A stretch of DNA of 58,709 bases from WVZL01 sp041862375 (GCA_041862375.1 JBGVTE010000100.1:1-58709); one strand, 5' to 3'; counted from the first letter of the stretch, positions 49,401 to 58,670 are shown. Numbers and translations are program-made. The notes: generated by a model not told the origin, from the sequence alone.

Positions 49401-49841
49401 ATGGGCAGGAGAAGAAAAGCTAGAGAAAGTGCACTACAGATTCTTTTTCAGCTTGAGTTTGACGATACTCAAGTTGAAAAGACAGTAGCTCAGTACTGGA
49501 GAGGAAAAAGACCTTCCGAAAAAATTAAAGATTATTCCACGTGGCTTGTTAAAGGAATAATCACTCACCAAAAAAAGATTGACAGTATTATCCAGTCCAT
49601 TTCAGACCACTGGCGGATTTCACGGATGGCTCTCGTTGATCGGAACATTTTGCGAATAGCTGTTTTTGAGCTATTATATGAGGAGAACATCTCTCCAGCC
49701 ATTATCATAAATGAGGCTATTGAAATTGCAAAAAAATACAGTAGTGACGAGGCAGCTTCGTTTGTTAACGGTGTCTTAGATGCTGTAAGGAAAAAAATAA
49801 GGATGAAAGAGGGCTCCTTGAAGGATGGAAAAAATGACTGA
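49401..49841 (+). CDS. nusB: Transcription antitermination factor NusB
   Basis: A 146-residue all-helical RNA-binding protein that works with NusE in rRNA antitermination. It opens with RRRKARESALQILFQLEFD and contains the family blocks WRISRMALVDRNILRIAVFELLY and PAIIINEAIEIAKKYSSDEAASFVNGVLD. The length is normal. It follows ribH by 16 bases and overlaps lysS by eight bases. The ribosome site is weak, so translation may be coupled to ribH. Confidence 0.95.
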   Translation: MGRRRKARESALQILFQLEFDDTQVEKTVAQYWRGKRPSEKIKDYSTWLVKGIITHQKKIDSIIQSISDHWRISRMALVDRNILRIAVFELLYEENISPAIIINEAIEIAKKYSSDEAASFVNGVLDAVRKKIRMKEGSLKDGKND

Positions 49842-51363
49842 AAAAAAGGACGTTCGGGAAAAGGAGGAACACCAAACACCGGAATCACAGAAAATAGGCG
49901 ATCAAGAGCTTGCACGTAAAGATAAAATGGAGAGACTTGCCTCAGAAGGAGTTGAACTTTTTCCCCCTAGAGTAGAAAAAACTCACTCAATTTATGGTAT
50001 CGTTTCAAATTTTTCTTCATTAACCCAAGAAGCTCTCGAAAAAGAGAAGATAAAAGTAATCGTCCCCGGTAGAATTATATCTATCCGCCGGATGGGCAGA
50101 GCAACTTTTTTCCACATTTCGGACAGTCGATCTAAGCTTCAGGCTTACATCCGGGAGGACATGGTCGGGGAAAAAAATTACAACCTTTTTTCTCTGATTG
50201 ATATCGGCGACGTCGTTGCTGTGGAAGGAGGATTATTCAAGACAAAGACAGGAGAACTGACAGTACTTGCCAATGCTTTCACTTTTTTAGCCAAATCTCT
50301 TCATCCGTTGCCAGAAAAATGGCATGGACTCCAGGACATAGAAATTCGATACCGCAAAAGATACTTGGATTTAATAATGAATCCTGAAGTAAGCGAGATT
50401 TTCAGGATGAGAAGCTCTATGATTTCATACATAAGGAGATTCTTCGATCAAAAAGGATACACAGAGGTTGAAACTCCTATGATGCATCCCATTCCAGGAG
50501 GCGCTCTGGCTCGTCCTTTTAAAACCTATCACAATGCTTTGGGTCTTGACCTGTATTTGAGGATTGCGCCCGAGCTGTACTTGAAGAGGTTGACGGTAGG
50601 TGGGTTTGAAAAAGTATATGAGATTAATCGCAATTTCAGGAATGAAGGAATTTCATCCGAGCACAACCCGGAGTTTACAATGCTTGAGTTCTATCAGGCC
50701 TACAGTGATTATAACGACCTCATGGAATTGACAGAAGAGCTGATAAGCTCCTTGTGCTCTTCTCTCTTAGGTAAAGAAGAGGCAACATTTGGCGAAGAGT
50801 CTATTTCTTTTAAGAGACCGTGGAAGAGGATTAAGTTTAAGGAAGCATTAATTCACTACAGTGGCCTTGCACCGCATCGCTTCGATGACCAAAAAGGTAT
50901 TATCGAATTTGCTGCTGAGTTAACTCCTGAAAAAAAGCCTGTAACTTATGGGAGTTCCCTGGATATTATTTTTGACAAATACGTGAAGCATAATCTCGTC
51001 CAACCTACTTTTGTTATTAATCCCCCCAAAGAAGTTTCTCCCTTGGCTAAGTCCTCCAGGGAAAATCCTGACGAAGCAGATCGATTCGAGCTCATTATAG
51101 GAGGAATGGAAATTGCCAATGCCTTTAGCGAGCTGGCGAATCCCGAAGAACAGAAGAAAAGGTTTGAACAACAAGCTGCGGAAAGGAAAAAAGGAGTTGA
51201 AGAAGCACATTGGATAGATAAAGATTACATTCAGGCTCTTGAATATGGACTTCCGCCAACCGCAGGGGAGGGGATTGGGATTGACCGCTTGATGATGATT
51301 TTTGCCAACAAAAAATCTATAAGGGAAGTTATCCTTTTTCCTCTTCTCAAACCAAAAGAATAA
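49834..51363 (+). CDS. lysS: Lysyl-tRNA synthetase, class II
   Basis: A 509-residue class II synthetase that charges tRNA-Lys. After an N-terminal charged tail (about 30 residues) it has the OB-fold anticodon domain (VPGRIISIRRMGRATFFHISD) and the catalytic domain with motif 2 (FEKVYEINRNFRNEGISSEHNPEFTM, cited in parts) and motif 3 (GIGIDRLMMIFA). The end SIREVILFPLLKPKE is typical. I start at ATG 49834, which has AAGGATGG upstream and overlaps nusB by eight bases; ATG 49825 is an in-frame alternative three codons longer. It is the middle gene of the ribH to lolD run. Confidence 0.95.
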   Translation: MTEKKDVREKEEHQTPESQKIGDQELARKDKMERLASEGVELFPPRVEKTHSIYGIVSNFSSLTQEALEKEKIKVIVPGRIISIRRMGRATFFHISDSRSKLQAYIREDMVGEKNYNLFSLIDIGDVVAVEGGLFKTKTGELTVLANAFTFLAKSLHPLPEKWHGLQDIEIRYRKRYLDLIMNPEVSEIFRMRSSMISYIRRFFDQKGYTEVETPMMHPIPGGALARPFKTYHNALGLDLYLRIAPELYLKRLTVGGFEKVYEINRNFRNEGISSEHNPEFTMLEFYQAYSDYNDLMELTEELISSLCSSLLGKEEATFGEESISFKRPWKRIKFKEALIHYSGLAPHRFDDQKGIIEFAAELTPEKKPVTYGSSLDIIFDKYVKHNLVQPTFVINPPKEVSPLAKSSRENPDEADRFELIIGGMEIANAFSELANPEEQKKRFEQQAAERKKGVEEAHWIDKDYIQALEYGLPPTAGEGIGIDRLMMIFANKKSIREVILFPLLKPKE

Positions 51364-51395
51364 AGAAAGGTCGGATAGCGAGAAAAGCGATAATA

Positions 51396-52616
51396 ATGAA
51401 TTATGAATTTTTTATTGCCAAGCGTTACTTGACAGCCAAAAGAAAGCAAGCTTTTATATCCGTTATCACTTTCATCTCTGCATTAGGAATTGCTATTGGA
51501 GTAATGGCACTGATTATCGCTCTAGCTTTGATAACAGGTTTTCAAGAGGATATTCAAGATAAAATTCTGGGTGCCTCCTCTCATATAATGGTTTCTGACC
51601 TTTCAGGAGAAGGATTAGAAGATTATCCTCAGCTTGTCTCAAGAATGCAGAGTCTTAAAGGCGTGAAGTCTTTTTCACCTGTAGTCTATAAAACAGTGCT
51701 GGTTAGTGGGCCAGTAAGAAGTTCAGGGGCAGTGCTCAAAGGCATTGATTTCAGCCTAGAGAGAAGAGAATCTCCCTGGTTGCAGCAATTAGACAGAGGG
51801 CAGATACCTCCTTCTGAGGCAAAAAGGGAAGGAATTCTTTTAGGACATGAAATGGCGCTCAATATAGGAGCTGGAATTGGAGATATTATTACAGTTTTTA
51901 CATCCGCTTCACGCCTATCTCCTATTGGACTGATTCCTAAATCAAAAAGATTTGTTGTTACGGGAATTTTCAGTACAGGACTTTACGAATTTGATTCTTC
52001 CACTGCTCTAATTTCCCTGAAGGGAGCTCAAAAGTTTTTTAAGATGGATGAAAGAATCAGCTATATTCAGATCAAGATTGAAGATATTTTTCAAGCTCCG
52101 GGAACAGCAGAACAAATTAAGGAGATTTTGCCTCCTGTTGCTTATGTTACTACATGGATGGAACTTAATAAGTCGCTTTTTTCTGCCTTAAAGTTGGAGA
52201 AAAACATCATGTTCCTTACTATCGCTCTTATTGTTTTCGTAGCTGCACTAAATATTATTGCCTCGCTTATTTTAATGGTTATGGAAAAAACCAGGGACAT
52301 TGGCATTTTAAAAGCTATGGGGGCCACTTCTCAGAATATAAAGAAAGTATTTTTCATTCAAGGAGCTATGATCGGAATCATAGGGACAACCGTGGGAGTG
52401 ACCCTTGGCTTAATCTGGTGCTGGCTTGCTAATGTCTTTAAACTAATAAAAATCCCTGTGGATATCTATCAGATTTCTCATGTCCCTTTTCACATTAAGG
52501 CTGTCGATTTATTAATGATCGTAGGAGTCACCCTTTTAATCAGCTTCCTTTCGACATTATTTCCTTCTCACCGGGCCTCTAAGGTAGACCCGGTCATTGC
52601 TTTAAAGTATGAATAG
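51396..52616 (+). CDS. lolC: Lipoprotein-releasing ABC transporter permease (LolC/E)
   Basis: A 406-residue inner-membrane permease that extracts lipoproteins from the inner membrane for transfer to LolA. It has the Lol-type start FFIAKRYLTAKRKQAFISVI, the first helix (ALGIAIGVMALIIALALI), a periplasmic domain, and three C-terminal helices with GILKAMGATSQNIKKVFFIQG and a final LFPSHRASKVDPVIALKYE. A single permease gene next to lolD suggests a homodimeric LolF-like arrangement rather than LolC plus LolE. It overlaps lolD by eight bases. It lies upstream of bamA, as in other outer-membrane biogenesis clusters. Confidence 0.9.
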   Translation: MNYEFFIAKRYLTAKRKQAFISVITFISALGIAIGVMALIIALALITGFQEDIQDKILGASSHIMVSDLSGEGLEDYPQLVSRMQSLKGVKSFSPVVYKTVLVSGPVRSSGAVLKGIDFSLERRESPWLQQLDRGQIPPSEAKREGILLGHEMALNIGAGIGDIITVFTSASRLSPIGLIPKSKRFVVTGIFSTGLYEFDSSTALISLKGAQKFFKMDERISYIQIKIEDIFQAPGTAEQIKEILPPVAYVTTWMELNKSLFSALKLEKNIMFLTIALIVFVAALNIIASLILMVMEKTRDIGILKAMGATSQNIKKVFFIQGAMIGIIGTTVGVTLGLIWCWLANVFKLIKIPVDIYQISHVPFHIKAVDLLMIVGVTLLISFLSTLFPSHRASKVDPVIALKYE

Positions 52617-53295
52617 AATTATCAAAACTAAGGACCTGACAAAGGAATATCCTTTACCAGATGGAGTTTTACGCGTCTTTGAAAGACTCGATTTTGAAGT
52701 AGAGCGTGGTGATTTTGTGGCAGTAATGGGAGTGTCAGGTGTGGGGAAAACAACTCTACTCAATCTCTTAGGAGTATTGGATAGGCCTACAAGAGGAAAT
52801 GTTCTCTTGGATGGAGAAGATGTTTTCGCTATGAGTGAGAAGGAAATTGCTGAAATAAGAAACCAAAAAATTGGATTTGTATTTCAATTTTACCATCTGC
52901 TGCCCGAGTTCACTAGTTTAGAGAATGTGAGCTTTCCCCTTTTAATAAATAGAGTTGAAAAAAAGGAGGCTTTGAGAAGAGCTCTAAATATCCTCAGAGA
53001 AATTTCCTTAGAGAAAAAAGCTCATATCAGGCCCGCCCTGCTCTCTGGAGGAGAACAGCAGAGAGTAGCTATTGCCCGTGCTTTGGTCAACGAACCTAAG
53101 CTGCTCCTAGCAGATGAACCTACTGGAAATCTGGATTGGAAAACGGGAGAGAAAATCCTTCAGTTGATAAAGGAACTCCACCATAAGAAGAACCTTACTT
53201 CGGTCATAGTTACTCATAGTGAAAAGGTAGCCCAGTTTTGCCACAAAGCTTACCTGATGGAAAGAGGAACCTTGAAACTTTTATCCAGTCTTTAG
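52609..53295 (+). CDS. lolD: Lipoprotein-releasing system ATPase LolD
   Basis: A 228-residue ABC ATPase. The Walker A is GVSGVGKTT, the signature is LSGGEQQRVAIARAL, Walker B is LLLADEPTGNLD, and the H-loop histidine is in VIVTHSE. The QFYHLLPEF segment is typical of LolD/MacB/FtsE ATPases. With the permease encoded just upstream (8-base overlap, translationally coupled) it would power lipoprotein release to the periplasm. No separate ribosome site is needed. It is followed by a repeat of the GGGACAGGCTA type before bamA. Confidence 0.93.
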   Translation: MNRIIKTKDLTKEYPLPDGVLRVFERLDFEVERGDFVAVMGVSGVGKTTLLNLLGVLDRPTRGNVLLDGEDVFAMSEKEIAEIRNQKIGFVFQFYHLLPEFTSLENVSFPLLINRVEKKEALRRALNILREISLEKKAHIRPALLSGGEQQRVAIARALVNEPKLLLADEPTGNLDWKTGEKILQLIKELHHKKNLTSVIVTHSEKVAQFCHKAYLMERGTLKLLSSL

Positions 53296-53361
53296 AGTTA
53301 ATATTAGTGTAAAAATAAGAAGGACTCTAGTACTCATAGCTGAAATGGAACAAAAAAAAGG

Positions 53362-53451
53362 AAAAAAAGGGACAGGCTATTTTTTCTTTTAATCCGTTCT
53401 ACCTGAGTTGGCTTCACCTGTAACTTAAAAAAGTAGCCTCTCCCCTTTTTT
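53362..53451. repeat. Palindromic repeat with GGGACAGGCTA arms
   Basis: The left arm (53362-53385, AAAAAAAGGGACAGGCTATT) and right arm (53427-53451, AAAAAAGTAGCCTCTCCCC) are inverted with few mismatches around a 41-base centre. It is the same family as 19618-19813. It divides lolD from bamA and may terminate the lolCD transcript. Confidence 0.7.
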
Positions 53452-53487
53452 GAAAAAAAAAACTTAATATGGTATAAGGAAAGTAAG

Positions 53488-55803
53488 ATGAAAAAAGCAA
53501 TTTCGTTACTAATTTTTTGCTGTATTCCCTTATTCCTGACTGGCCAGGATGTGCTTGAGAAAATCGAAATCGTCGGGAATGACCGTGTAACCAGGGAGAC
53601 AATCCTGTACTATCTTTCTTCAAAAGAAGGTGGACCTTTCAGCAGGGGTATGTTGAGAAGAGATTTCAGAGTTTTATGGTCAACAGGCTTTTTTTCTAAC
53701 ATCACGATTGAAGAGGAAAGTGGAGCGAATGGTAAAGTGGTAAAAATTATCGTTGAGGAGAATCCTGTTATAAAGGAGATCAGTTATAAAACAGGCAAGA
53801 AGCTGAAAGAAGATGATATTGTCAACAAGTTGAAAGAAAAAGATGAGTACATACTTCCTTATTCTCATTATAGCCCGCATAAAGTTCAGAGGATTAAGGA
53901 AACAATCCAAGATCTTCTTCAAGAGAAAGGCCTTCAGGCAGGGAAAGTTGAGGTTAAAGTTGAAAAAGAAGGGAAAAATGAAGTTGAAGTCCTGTTCGAT
54001 ATTAATGAAGGCCCAAAGGTTAGGGTTGGCAGGATAGAATTCGAGGGAGAAACAAAGGTCCTTCCGAGTGTACTCCGAAATGCAATGAAGGAGAATAAAA
54101 AGCATGGTCTCATTTCGTGGATAATGGGAAAAGATGTTTACAAGCAGAATAAACTTAATGAAGATTTAGAGAACATAAAAAAGAAAATTCAAGAACACGG
54201 ATATATGGAAGCAACTATTGGTGAGCCTCGGATTGAGGAAATTGAGAAAAGAACCATCTTGCTCAGGAAGCAGAAAATGGTGAAGATTATCATTCCCGTC
54301 AATGCAGGCTATCGTTACAGAGTAGGAGAGGTGAAGATTGAAGGGAATAAAGCAATTTCTGCTAAGTATCTACACAAGCTTGTCAAACTCAAGAAAGGCC
54401 AGATCTACAACACAAAAATGAGAGAGAAAAGTGTTGAGGAAATAGGCGAGCTCTATACTAACGGTGGCTTCCTCTATGCTCAATTAATTCCTGTTGAGAG
54501 CCTTGATCCCAAGAGAAAACTTGTCAACGTGACCCTTAACATTCATGAAGGAGAAGTCGCCTTTTTAAACCGTCTTGAATTTAAAGGTAATACCTATACC
54601 AAGGATAAAGTAATCAGAAGAGAAATGCTCTTGAGAGAAGGAGATATTTTCAGCCTTGCCATGTTTAAGGATAGCATTTTAAGGATGAAGCAGCTTGGGC
54701 TTGTTGAGTTAGAAAAGGAACCTGACATAAAACCCAATGCAGAAGATCCAACCCAGATCGATGTAATGCTACATGTCAAGGAAATCCAAAGAAATAACAT
54801 CCAGTTTACAGCCGGTTACAGCGGTTATGAAGGGACGTTTGTCGCTCTGAGCTACTCAACAGTTAATTTTTTGGGAGCCGGGGAAAACTTAGAGCTAATG
54901 GTTCAACACGGCAAGAGAATTAAGAACTACATGTTTGGTTTTAGTGAACCATATTTCCTTGATTATCCCCTGTCGTTGGGTTTTAATATTTACGACCGCA
55001 AAATTATTCTTCCGTATCTGTATAACCGGAGGGGAAGAGGCGTTGATTTCGTAATCGGAGCCCGAGTTAGGGGCTATTTGAGAACTAGCTTAGTTTACAG
55101 GTATGAGTACGTGGATATTGAACTTCCCGAAGAGGATGAAGAATCTCCTTATGGTTATGATCCCGTTTACTCTTCCATGTATGGTTTGGGAAAATATGCT
55201 CTGAGCAGCATAATTCCCACAATTTATCGCTCTACTGTGGACAGTCCCCTTACTCCTTCCAGGGGCACACTATACCTTGTTTCGTGTAAGTTTTCTGGTA
55301 AATTCCTGGGAGGAGATATAGATTTAATCAAACCCCGGTTTGAATGGACTTTCTTCTATCCCTTATTCAAGCGGCACGTGATCGGTTTTCATGTTGAATA
55401 TCAGTTTGTAAAGCCTTTTTCAGGATCTGAGGTTCCCTTCTGGGAAAGATTCTATCTCGGCGGAGAAAGGTCAATCAGGGGATATGAAATATATTCAATA
55501 GGTCCTAGAAGTGCGCAAGGATCAAATATCGGAGGAGATAAATCTCTTGTATTCAATGCAGAGTATATCATCCCTATCGGGGGATTTTTGTACGCCATTT
55601 TATTTTTTGATGCGGGTAATGCTTATGCTCCTGAGGAGGATATCAGCATACATAATTTATACAGATCAACAGGTTTGGAATGGAGAATTTTTATCCCTGC
55701 ATTGCGAATTCCCTTCAGGCTGATTTTTGCATATAATAGTCCTAAGATATATCCCGATGATTCCAATTTTGCCTTTCGTTTTGCAGTCGGGACTACTTTT
55801 TAG
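53488..55803 (+). CDS. bamA: Outer membrane protein assembly factor BamA
   Basis: A 771-residue Omp85 protein that inserts barrels into the outer membrane. It has a signal peptide (MKKAISLLIFCCIPLFLTGQ), then POTRA repeats over about residues 21-430 (VLEKIEIVGNDRVTRETI, VRVGRIEFEGETK, YRVGEVKIEGNKAIS, FLNRLEFKGNTYT), and a C-terminal surface-antigen barrel of about 340 residues with the ending FAFRFAVGTTF and a terminal Phe. The barrel contains VPFWERFYLGGERSIRGYE, the conserved RGY-type loop 6 motif. AAGGAAAG precedes the ATG. It is followed by skp and the lipid A genes, the classical cluster order, although lpxD is missing. Confidence 0.95.
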   Translation: MKKAISLLIFCCIPLFLTGQDVLEKIEIVGNDRVTRETILYYLSSKEGGPFSRGMLRRDFRVLWSTGFFSNITIEEESGANGKVVKIIVEENPVIKEISYKTGKKLKEDDIVNKLKEKDEYILPYSHYSPHKVQRIKETIQDLLQEKGLQAGKVEVKVEKEGKNEVEVLFDINEGPKVRVGRIEFEGETKVLPSVLRNAMKENKKHGLISWIMGKDVYKQNKLNEDLENIKKKIQEHGYMEATIGEPRIEEIEKRTILLRKQKMVKIIIPVNAGYRYRVGEVKIEGNKAISAKYLHKLVKLKKGQIYNTKMREKSVEEIGELYTNGGFLYAQLIPVESLDPKRKLVNVTLNIHEGEVAFLNRLEFKGNTYTKDKVIRREMLLREGDIFSLAMFKDSILRMKQLGLVELEKEPDIKPNAEDPTQIDVMLHVKEIQRNNIQFTAGYSGYEGTFVALSYSTVNFLGAGENLELMVQHGKRIKNYMFGFSEPYFLDYPLSLGFNIYDRKIILPYLYNRRGRGVDFVIGARVRGYLRTSLVYRYEYVDIELPEEDEESPYGYDPVYSSMYGLGKYALSSIIPTIYRSTVDSPLTPSRGTLYLVSCKFSGKFLGGDIDLIKPRFEWTFFYPLFKRHVIGFHVEYQFVKPFSGSEVPFWERFYLGGERSIRGYEIYSIGPRSAQGSNIGGDKSLVFNAEYIIPIGGFLYAILFFDAGNAYAPEEDISIHNLYRSTGLEWRIFIPALRIPFRLIFAYNSPKIYPDDSNFAFRFAVGTTF

Positions 55804-55849
55804 GAAAAAAAAATGAAATTTTATCAATCAATATGAAGGAGGCCATAAG

Positions 55850-56389
55850 ATGAGAAGAAGAAGTACAATCTACATTCTTTCACTGGCTCTATTAAGTTCA
55901 GTGCTTGCATCGCTAAGCTTTGCTCAGCAGGCATCGAAAATTGGAATGATTAATTCCCAGAGAGTACTGGAAAATTCAAAGGAAGGAAAGAGAGTTATTG
56001 CTCAGCTCCAAGAAAAGGACAACAAAATTCAAAGCGATTTGGCCAAGTTGGATGATGAAATCCGCTCGTTGGAAACTAGACTTAATACCCAGAGGCTCAC
56101 TTTGAGTGAAGAATCTATTCTTCAACTGTCTTCAGATTTGGATAGAAAGCGGACCGATCGAAAACGGCGAGCTGAAGATTCATTCAAAGAATTACAAGCA
56201 CTCCAGATAAGGCTCTTTAACAAGGTTCAGAATGAATTGCTTCCAATAATTGAGCAGATTGGAAGAGATAAAGGATTTGATATAATTTTTGATCTGAGCA
56301 AAAGCGGAGCTGTTTACTTCAATCCTGTCCTAGAAATAACTGATGAAGTTATAAAACGATACGATGCTTCCAAAACAGGGAGTAAATAA
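55850..56389 (+). CDS. skp: Periplasmic chaperone Skp/OmpH family
   Basis: A 179-residue exported protein with a signal peptide (to about SFAQQ), then a typical Skp start (ASKIGMINSQRVLENSKEGKRV), a long helical coiled coil (about 50-125, LQEKDNKIQSDLAKLDDEIRS) and a C-terminal strand segment (ELLPIIEQIGRDKGFDIIFDLSKSG). Skp trimers carry unfolded outer-membrane proteins to BamA. AAGGAGGC precedes the ATG. Its end overlaps the start of fabZ by 26 bases in another frame. Confidence 0.9.
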   Translation: MRRRSTIYILSLALLSSVLASLSFAQQASKIGMINSQRVLENSKEGKRVIAQLQEKDNKIQSDLAKLDDEIRSLETRLNTQRLTLSEESILQLSSDLDRKRTDRKRRAEDSFKELQALQIRLFNKVQNELLPIIEQIGRDKGFDIIFDLSKSGAVYFNPVLEITDEVIKRYDASKTGSK

Positions 56390-56846
56390 CAGATTGATTG
56401 ATATACAAGAAATCCTCAAGCTTATTCCCCATCGGTATCCTGTCCTTTTGGTTGATAGGGTTTTAGAGCTCGAAGAGGGAAAGAAAATTACTGCACTCAA
56501 AAATGTTACGTGCAACGAACCTTTCTTTCAGGGGCACTTCCCCGATAGGAAAATTATGCCAGGGGTTTTAATAGTTGAAGCTATCGCTCAAGCAGGCGGA
56601 ATCCTGCTCTATCATTCGATTCCAGACCCTCAGACTAAATTTGTCTTTCTGAGCAAGATTGATAATGTTAAGTTCAGAAAGCCAGTAGTTCCAGGTGACC
56701 AGTTAAAACTTGAAGCAGAGATTTTAAAGCTAAAGAGTAAATTTTGTCATATGAGAGGCAGTGCTTCAGTAGATGAAGAAATCGTGGTCGAAGGAGAGGT
56801 TATGGCATCTCTTATGAATCTTGAGGACATGAATGCAAAAAAATGA
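56364..56846 (+). CDS. fabZ: 3-hydroxyacyl-ACP dehydratase FabZ
   Basis: A 160-residue hot-dog-fold dehydratase that removes water from 3-hydroxyacyl-ACP in fatty-acid synthesis. The catalytic histidine is in FQGHFPDRKIMPGV and the glutamate in VLIVEAIAQAGG; IPHRYPVLLVDRV marks the N-terminus of the domain. The ATG at 56364 overlaps skp by 26 bases and lacks a ribosome site; a TTG near 56391 that follows GGGAG is an alternative start. It lies directly before lpxA with a 14-base overlap, the usual order that links acyl supply and lipid A synthesis. Confidence 0.93.
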   Translation: MLPKQGVNNRLIDIQEILKLIPHRYPVLLVDRVLELEEGKKITALKNVTCNEPFFQGHFPDRKIMPGVLIVEAIAQAGGILLYHSIPDPQTKFVFLSKIDNVKFRKPVVPGDQLKLEAEILKLKSKFCHMRGSASVDEEIVVEGEVMASLMNLEDMNAKK

Positions 56847-57657
56847 AGTGTACATACATCAGACATCCACAGTTCATCCTAAAGCCAGATTGGATATCGG
56901 AGTATGGGTAGGACCTTTCAGCTTTGTTGGCCAAAATGTTACCATAGGTAAAAACACAAAACTCGAGGCCAATGTTTTTATAGACGGCCACACTAAAATC
57001 GGAGCTGATTGTCATTTCTCCCCTTATTCCTCTATAGGAACTGAGCCCCAAGATATCACTTATAAAGGCGAAAAAACTCTGGTAATAATCGGAGACAAAA
57101 ACATTTTTAGAGAGTTCATCACTGTAAACCGGGGAACAGTAAAAGGAGGAGGAAAGACTATAATTGGTAATGATAATTATTTCATGGCTTACTCCCATGT
57201 AGCTCATGATTGTATTGTCGGTAATGAAACTACTTTTGTGAATGCAGCAACTCTATCAGGGCATGTGATAGTTGATGACTATGCAACAGTTGGAGCTTTA
57301 AGTGGCATCCATCAATTCTGTCGAATCGGAAAGTACGCCTTTATCGGTGGCGGCTCTGTTATTACCCAGGATGTACTTCCTTTTGCTCGAGTTACAGGGA
57401 GCAGACCTGCTCTTCTTTATGGTGTGAACATTATTGGATTGAGAAGGAAAGGTTTTTCTAATGAAAGAATTAAAGCTCTAAAAGAGATGTTTAAGATTGT
57501 CTTTTATTCTGATATGAACACTTCTCAAGCAATCGATAAGATACGTGAACAATTTTCTCAATCTAAGGATAAAGATGAAATTGTGGATTTTATTCAGTCT
57601 TCCCAACGGGGAATTATAAAGAAGACAGCAGAAAAATGGGAGATCGAATTGGAATAA
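56833..57657 (+). CDS. lpxA: UDP-N-acetylglucosamine acyltransferase LpxA
   Basis: A 274-residue left-handed beta-helix enzyme that adds the first 3-hydroxyacyl chain to UDP-GlcNAc in lipid A synthesis. Hexapeptide repeats run from about residue 10 to 190 (VGQNVTIGKNTKLEANVFIDGH, in parts). The catalytic histidine lies in AYSHVAHDC, and GGGSVITQDVLPFARVTGSRP precedes the C-terminal helical domain (IGLRRKGFSNERIKAL). GAGG lies upstream of the ATG. It overlaps fabZ by 14 bases and lpxI by 22 bases, so translation is probably coupled. Confidence 0.95.
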   Translation: MQKNEVYIHQTSTVHPKARLDIGVWVGPFSFVGQNVTIGKNTKLEANVFIDGHTKIGADCHFSPYSSIGTEPQDITYKGEKTLVIIGDKNIFREFITVNRGTVKGGGKTIIGNDNYFMAYSHVAHDCIVGNETTFVNAATLSGHVIVDDYATVGALSGIHQFCRIGKYAFIGGGSVITQDVLPFARVTGSRPALLYGVNIIGLRRKGFSNERIKALKEMFKIVFYSDMNTSQAIDKIREQFSQSKDKDEIVDFIQSSQRGIIKKTAEKWEIELE

Positions 57658-58457
57658 TTGCCGGATCGGGAGAATTTCCCTACCTGGCTTTGGAGGAGGC
57701 ACAAAAGAGAGGATATACTTGTGTAGTAGCGGGAATCGAGCATGAGGCTGATATTGGTCTAAAAGATAAGGCAGATGAGTTTGATTGGATTAAAGGGGGG
57801 GATATTTTAAAGCTTGTATCTTTTTTTAAACGGAATAGAATTCAAAAAGTTTTGCTCGCAGGTAAGGTAGATTATCGGAGAATTTTCCATAAAGATAAAT
57901 TAAAAAAGCCTGTGCGTAGTCTCTTAAATAAAACGAAAGAAAAAAGACCCGCTGCTATTATAGGAGCAATTATAAATTATATGAATGGGGAAGGAATTGA
58001 AGTTATCGATCCAACTTCTTTCCTGGCTCCCTATTTATGTCGAGAAGGTATTATGACAGAAGCAGAGCTCTCACCTGAAATCAGAGAGGATGTTGACTTT
58101 GGATTAAAGATTGCCAGGAAAATTGCTGATTTAGATATTGGCCAGACTGTTGTTGTAAAGAATGAGGCAGTTGTAGCAGTGGAAGGAGTAGAGGGCACAG
58201 ATGAAGCCATAAGGAGAGGAGGAGAGTTGGCTGGAGAAGGTGTTGTTGTTGCCAAAGTGGGTCGTTCTTCACAAGATATAAGAGTTGACCTACCTGGTGT
58301 GGGGCTTTCTACAATAATAACGCTTGTAGAAGCTAGGGGAAAAGCACTCTGTATTGAAGCGGGTAAAGTGCTTTTTTTGCAACAAGAAGATGCAATTTCC
58401 TTAGCAAACGAAAATAAAATTTTAGTTATGGCAAAAAATATTAGTCACATTAAATGA
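57636..58457 (+). CDS. lpxI: UDP-2,3-diacylglucosamine pyrophosphatase LpxI
   Basis: A 273-residue protein of the LpxI (former DUF1009) family, which hydrolyses UDP-diacylglucosamine to lipid X in lipid A synthesis, replacing LpxH. It opens with GIIAGSGEFPYLALEEAQKRGY. Conserved blocks are AGKVDYRRIF, NYMNGEGIEVIDPTSF, GQTVVVKNEAVVAVEGVEGTDEAI, and the end part VDLPGVGLSTI. It overlaps lpxA by 22 bases. It is the last clear gene of the window. Bases 58458-58636 after it contain nothing recognisable. Confidence 0.93.
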   Translation: MGDRIGIIAGSGEFPYLALEEAQKRGYTCVVAGIEHEADIGLKDKADEFDWIKGGDILKLVSFFKRNRIQKVLLAGKVDYRRIFHKDKLKKPVRSLLNKTKEKRPAAIIGAIINYMNGEGIEVIDPTSFLAPYLCREGIMTEAELSPEIREDVDFGLKIARKIADLDIGQTVVVKNEAVVAVEGVEGTDEAIRRGGELAGEGVVVAKVGRSSQDIRVDLPGVGLSTIITLVEARGKALCIEAGKVLFLQQEDAISLANENKILVMAKNISHIK

Positions 58458-58636
58458 GATTAAAGTACGTATCAGGCTGGTTTTTTTGGGCTCACTGGCT
58501 GAAAATACCTTCAAAATGTTTTCTCAATTACCGAGCCAAATCCATCTTTTTCTTCTAAGATGAGATTTTATGTGCTACTAATGGTATGGAAGATGCTTTA
58601 ATAATTTAAGTTTGTCCAAAAGTGACGGGATGCCTT

Positions 58637-58670
58637 GTCATTGCGAAGAGCGAAGCGATGAAGCAATCTC
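58637..58670 (+). repeat. Repeat of the GTCATTGCGA..GAAGCAATCTC type
   Basis: GTCATTGCGAAGAGCGAAGC then GATGAAGCAATCTC: an imperfect hairpin (TTGC...GCAA, with GAGCGAAGCG inside). Very similar short repeats occur between genes in many anaerobic and candidate-phylum bacteria. It is a single copy in this window. Confidence 0.6.
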
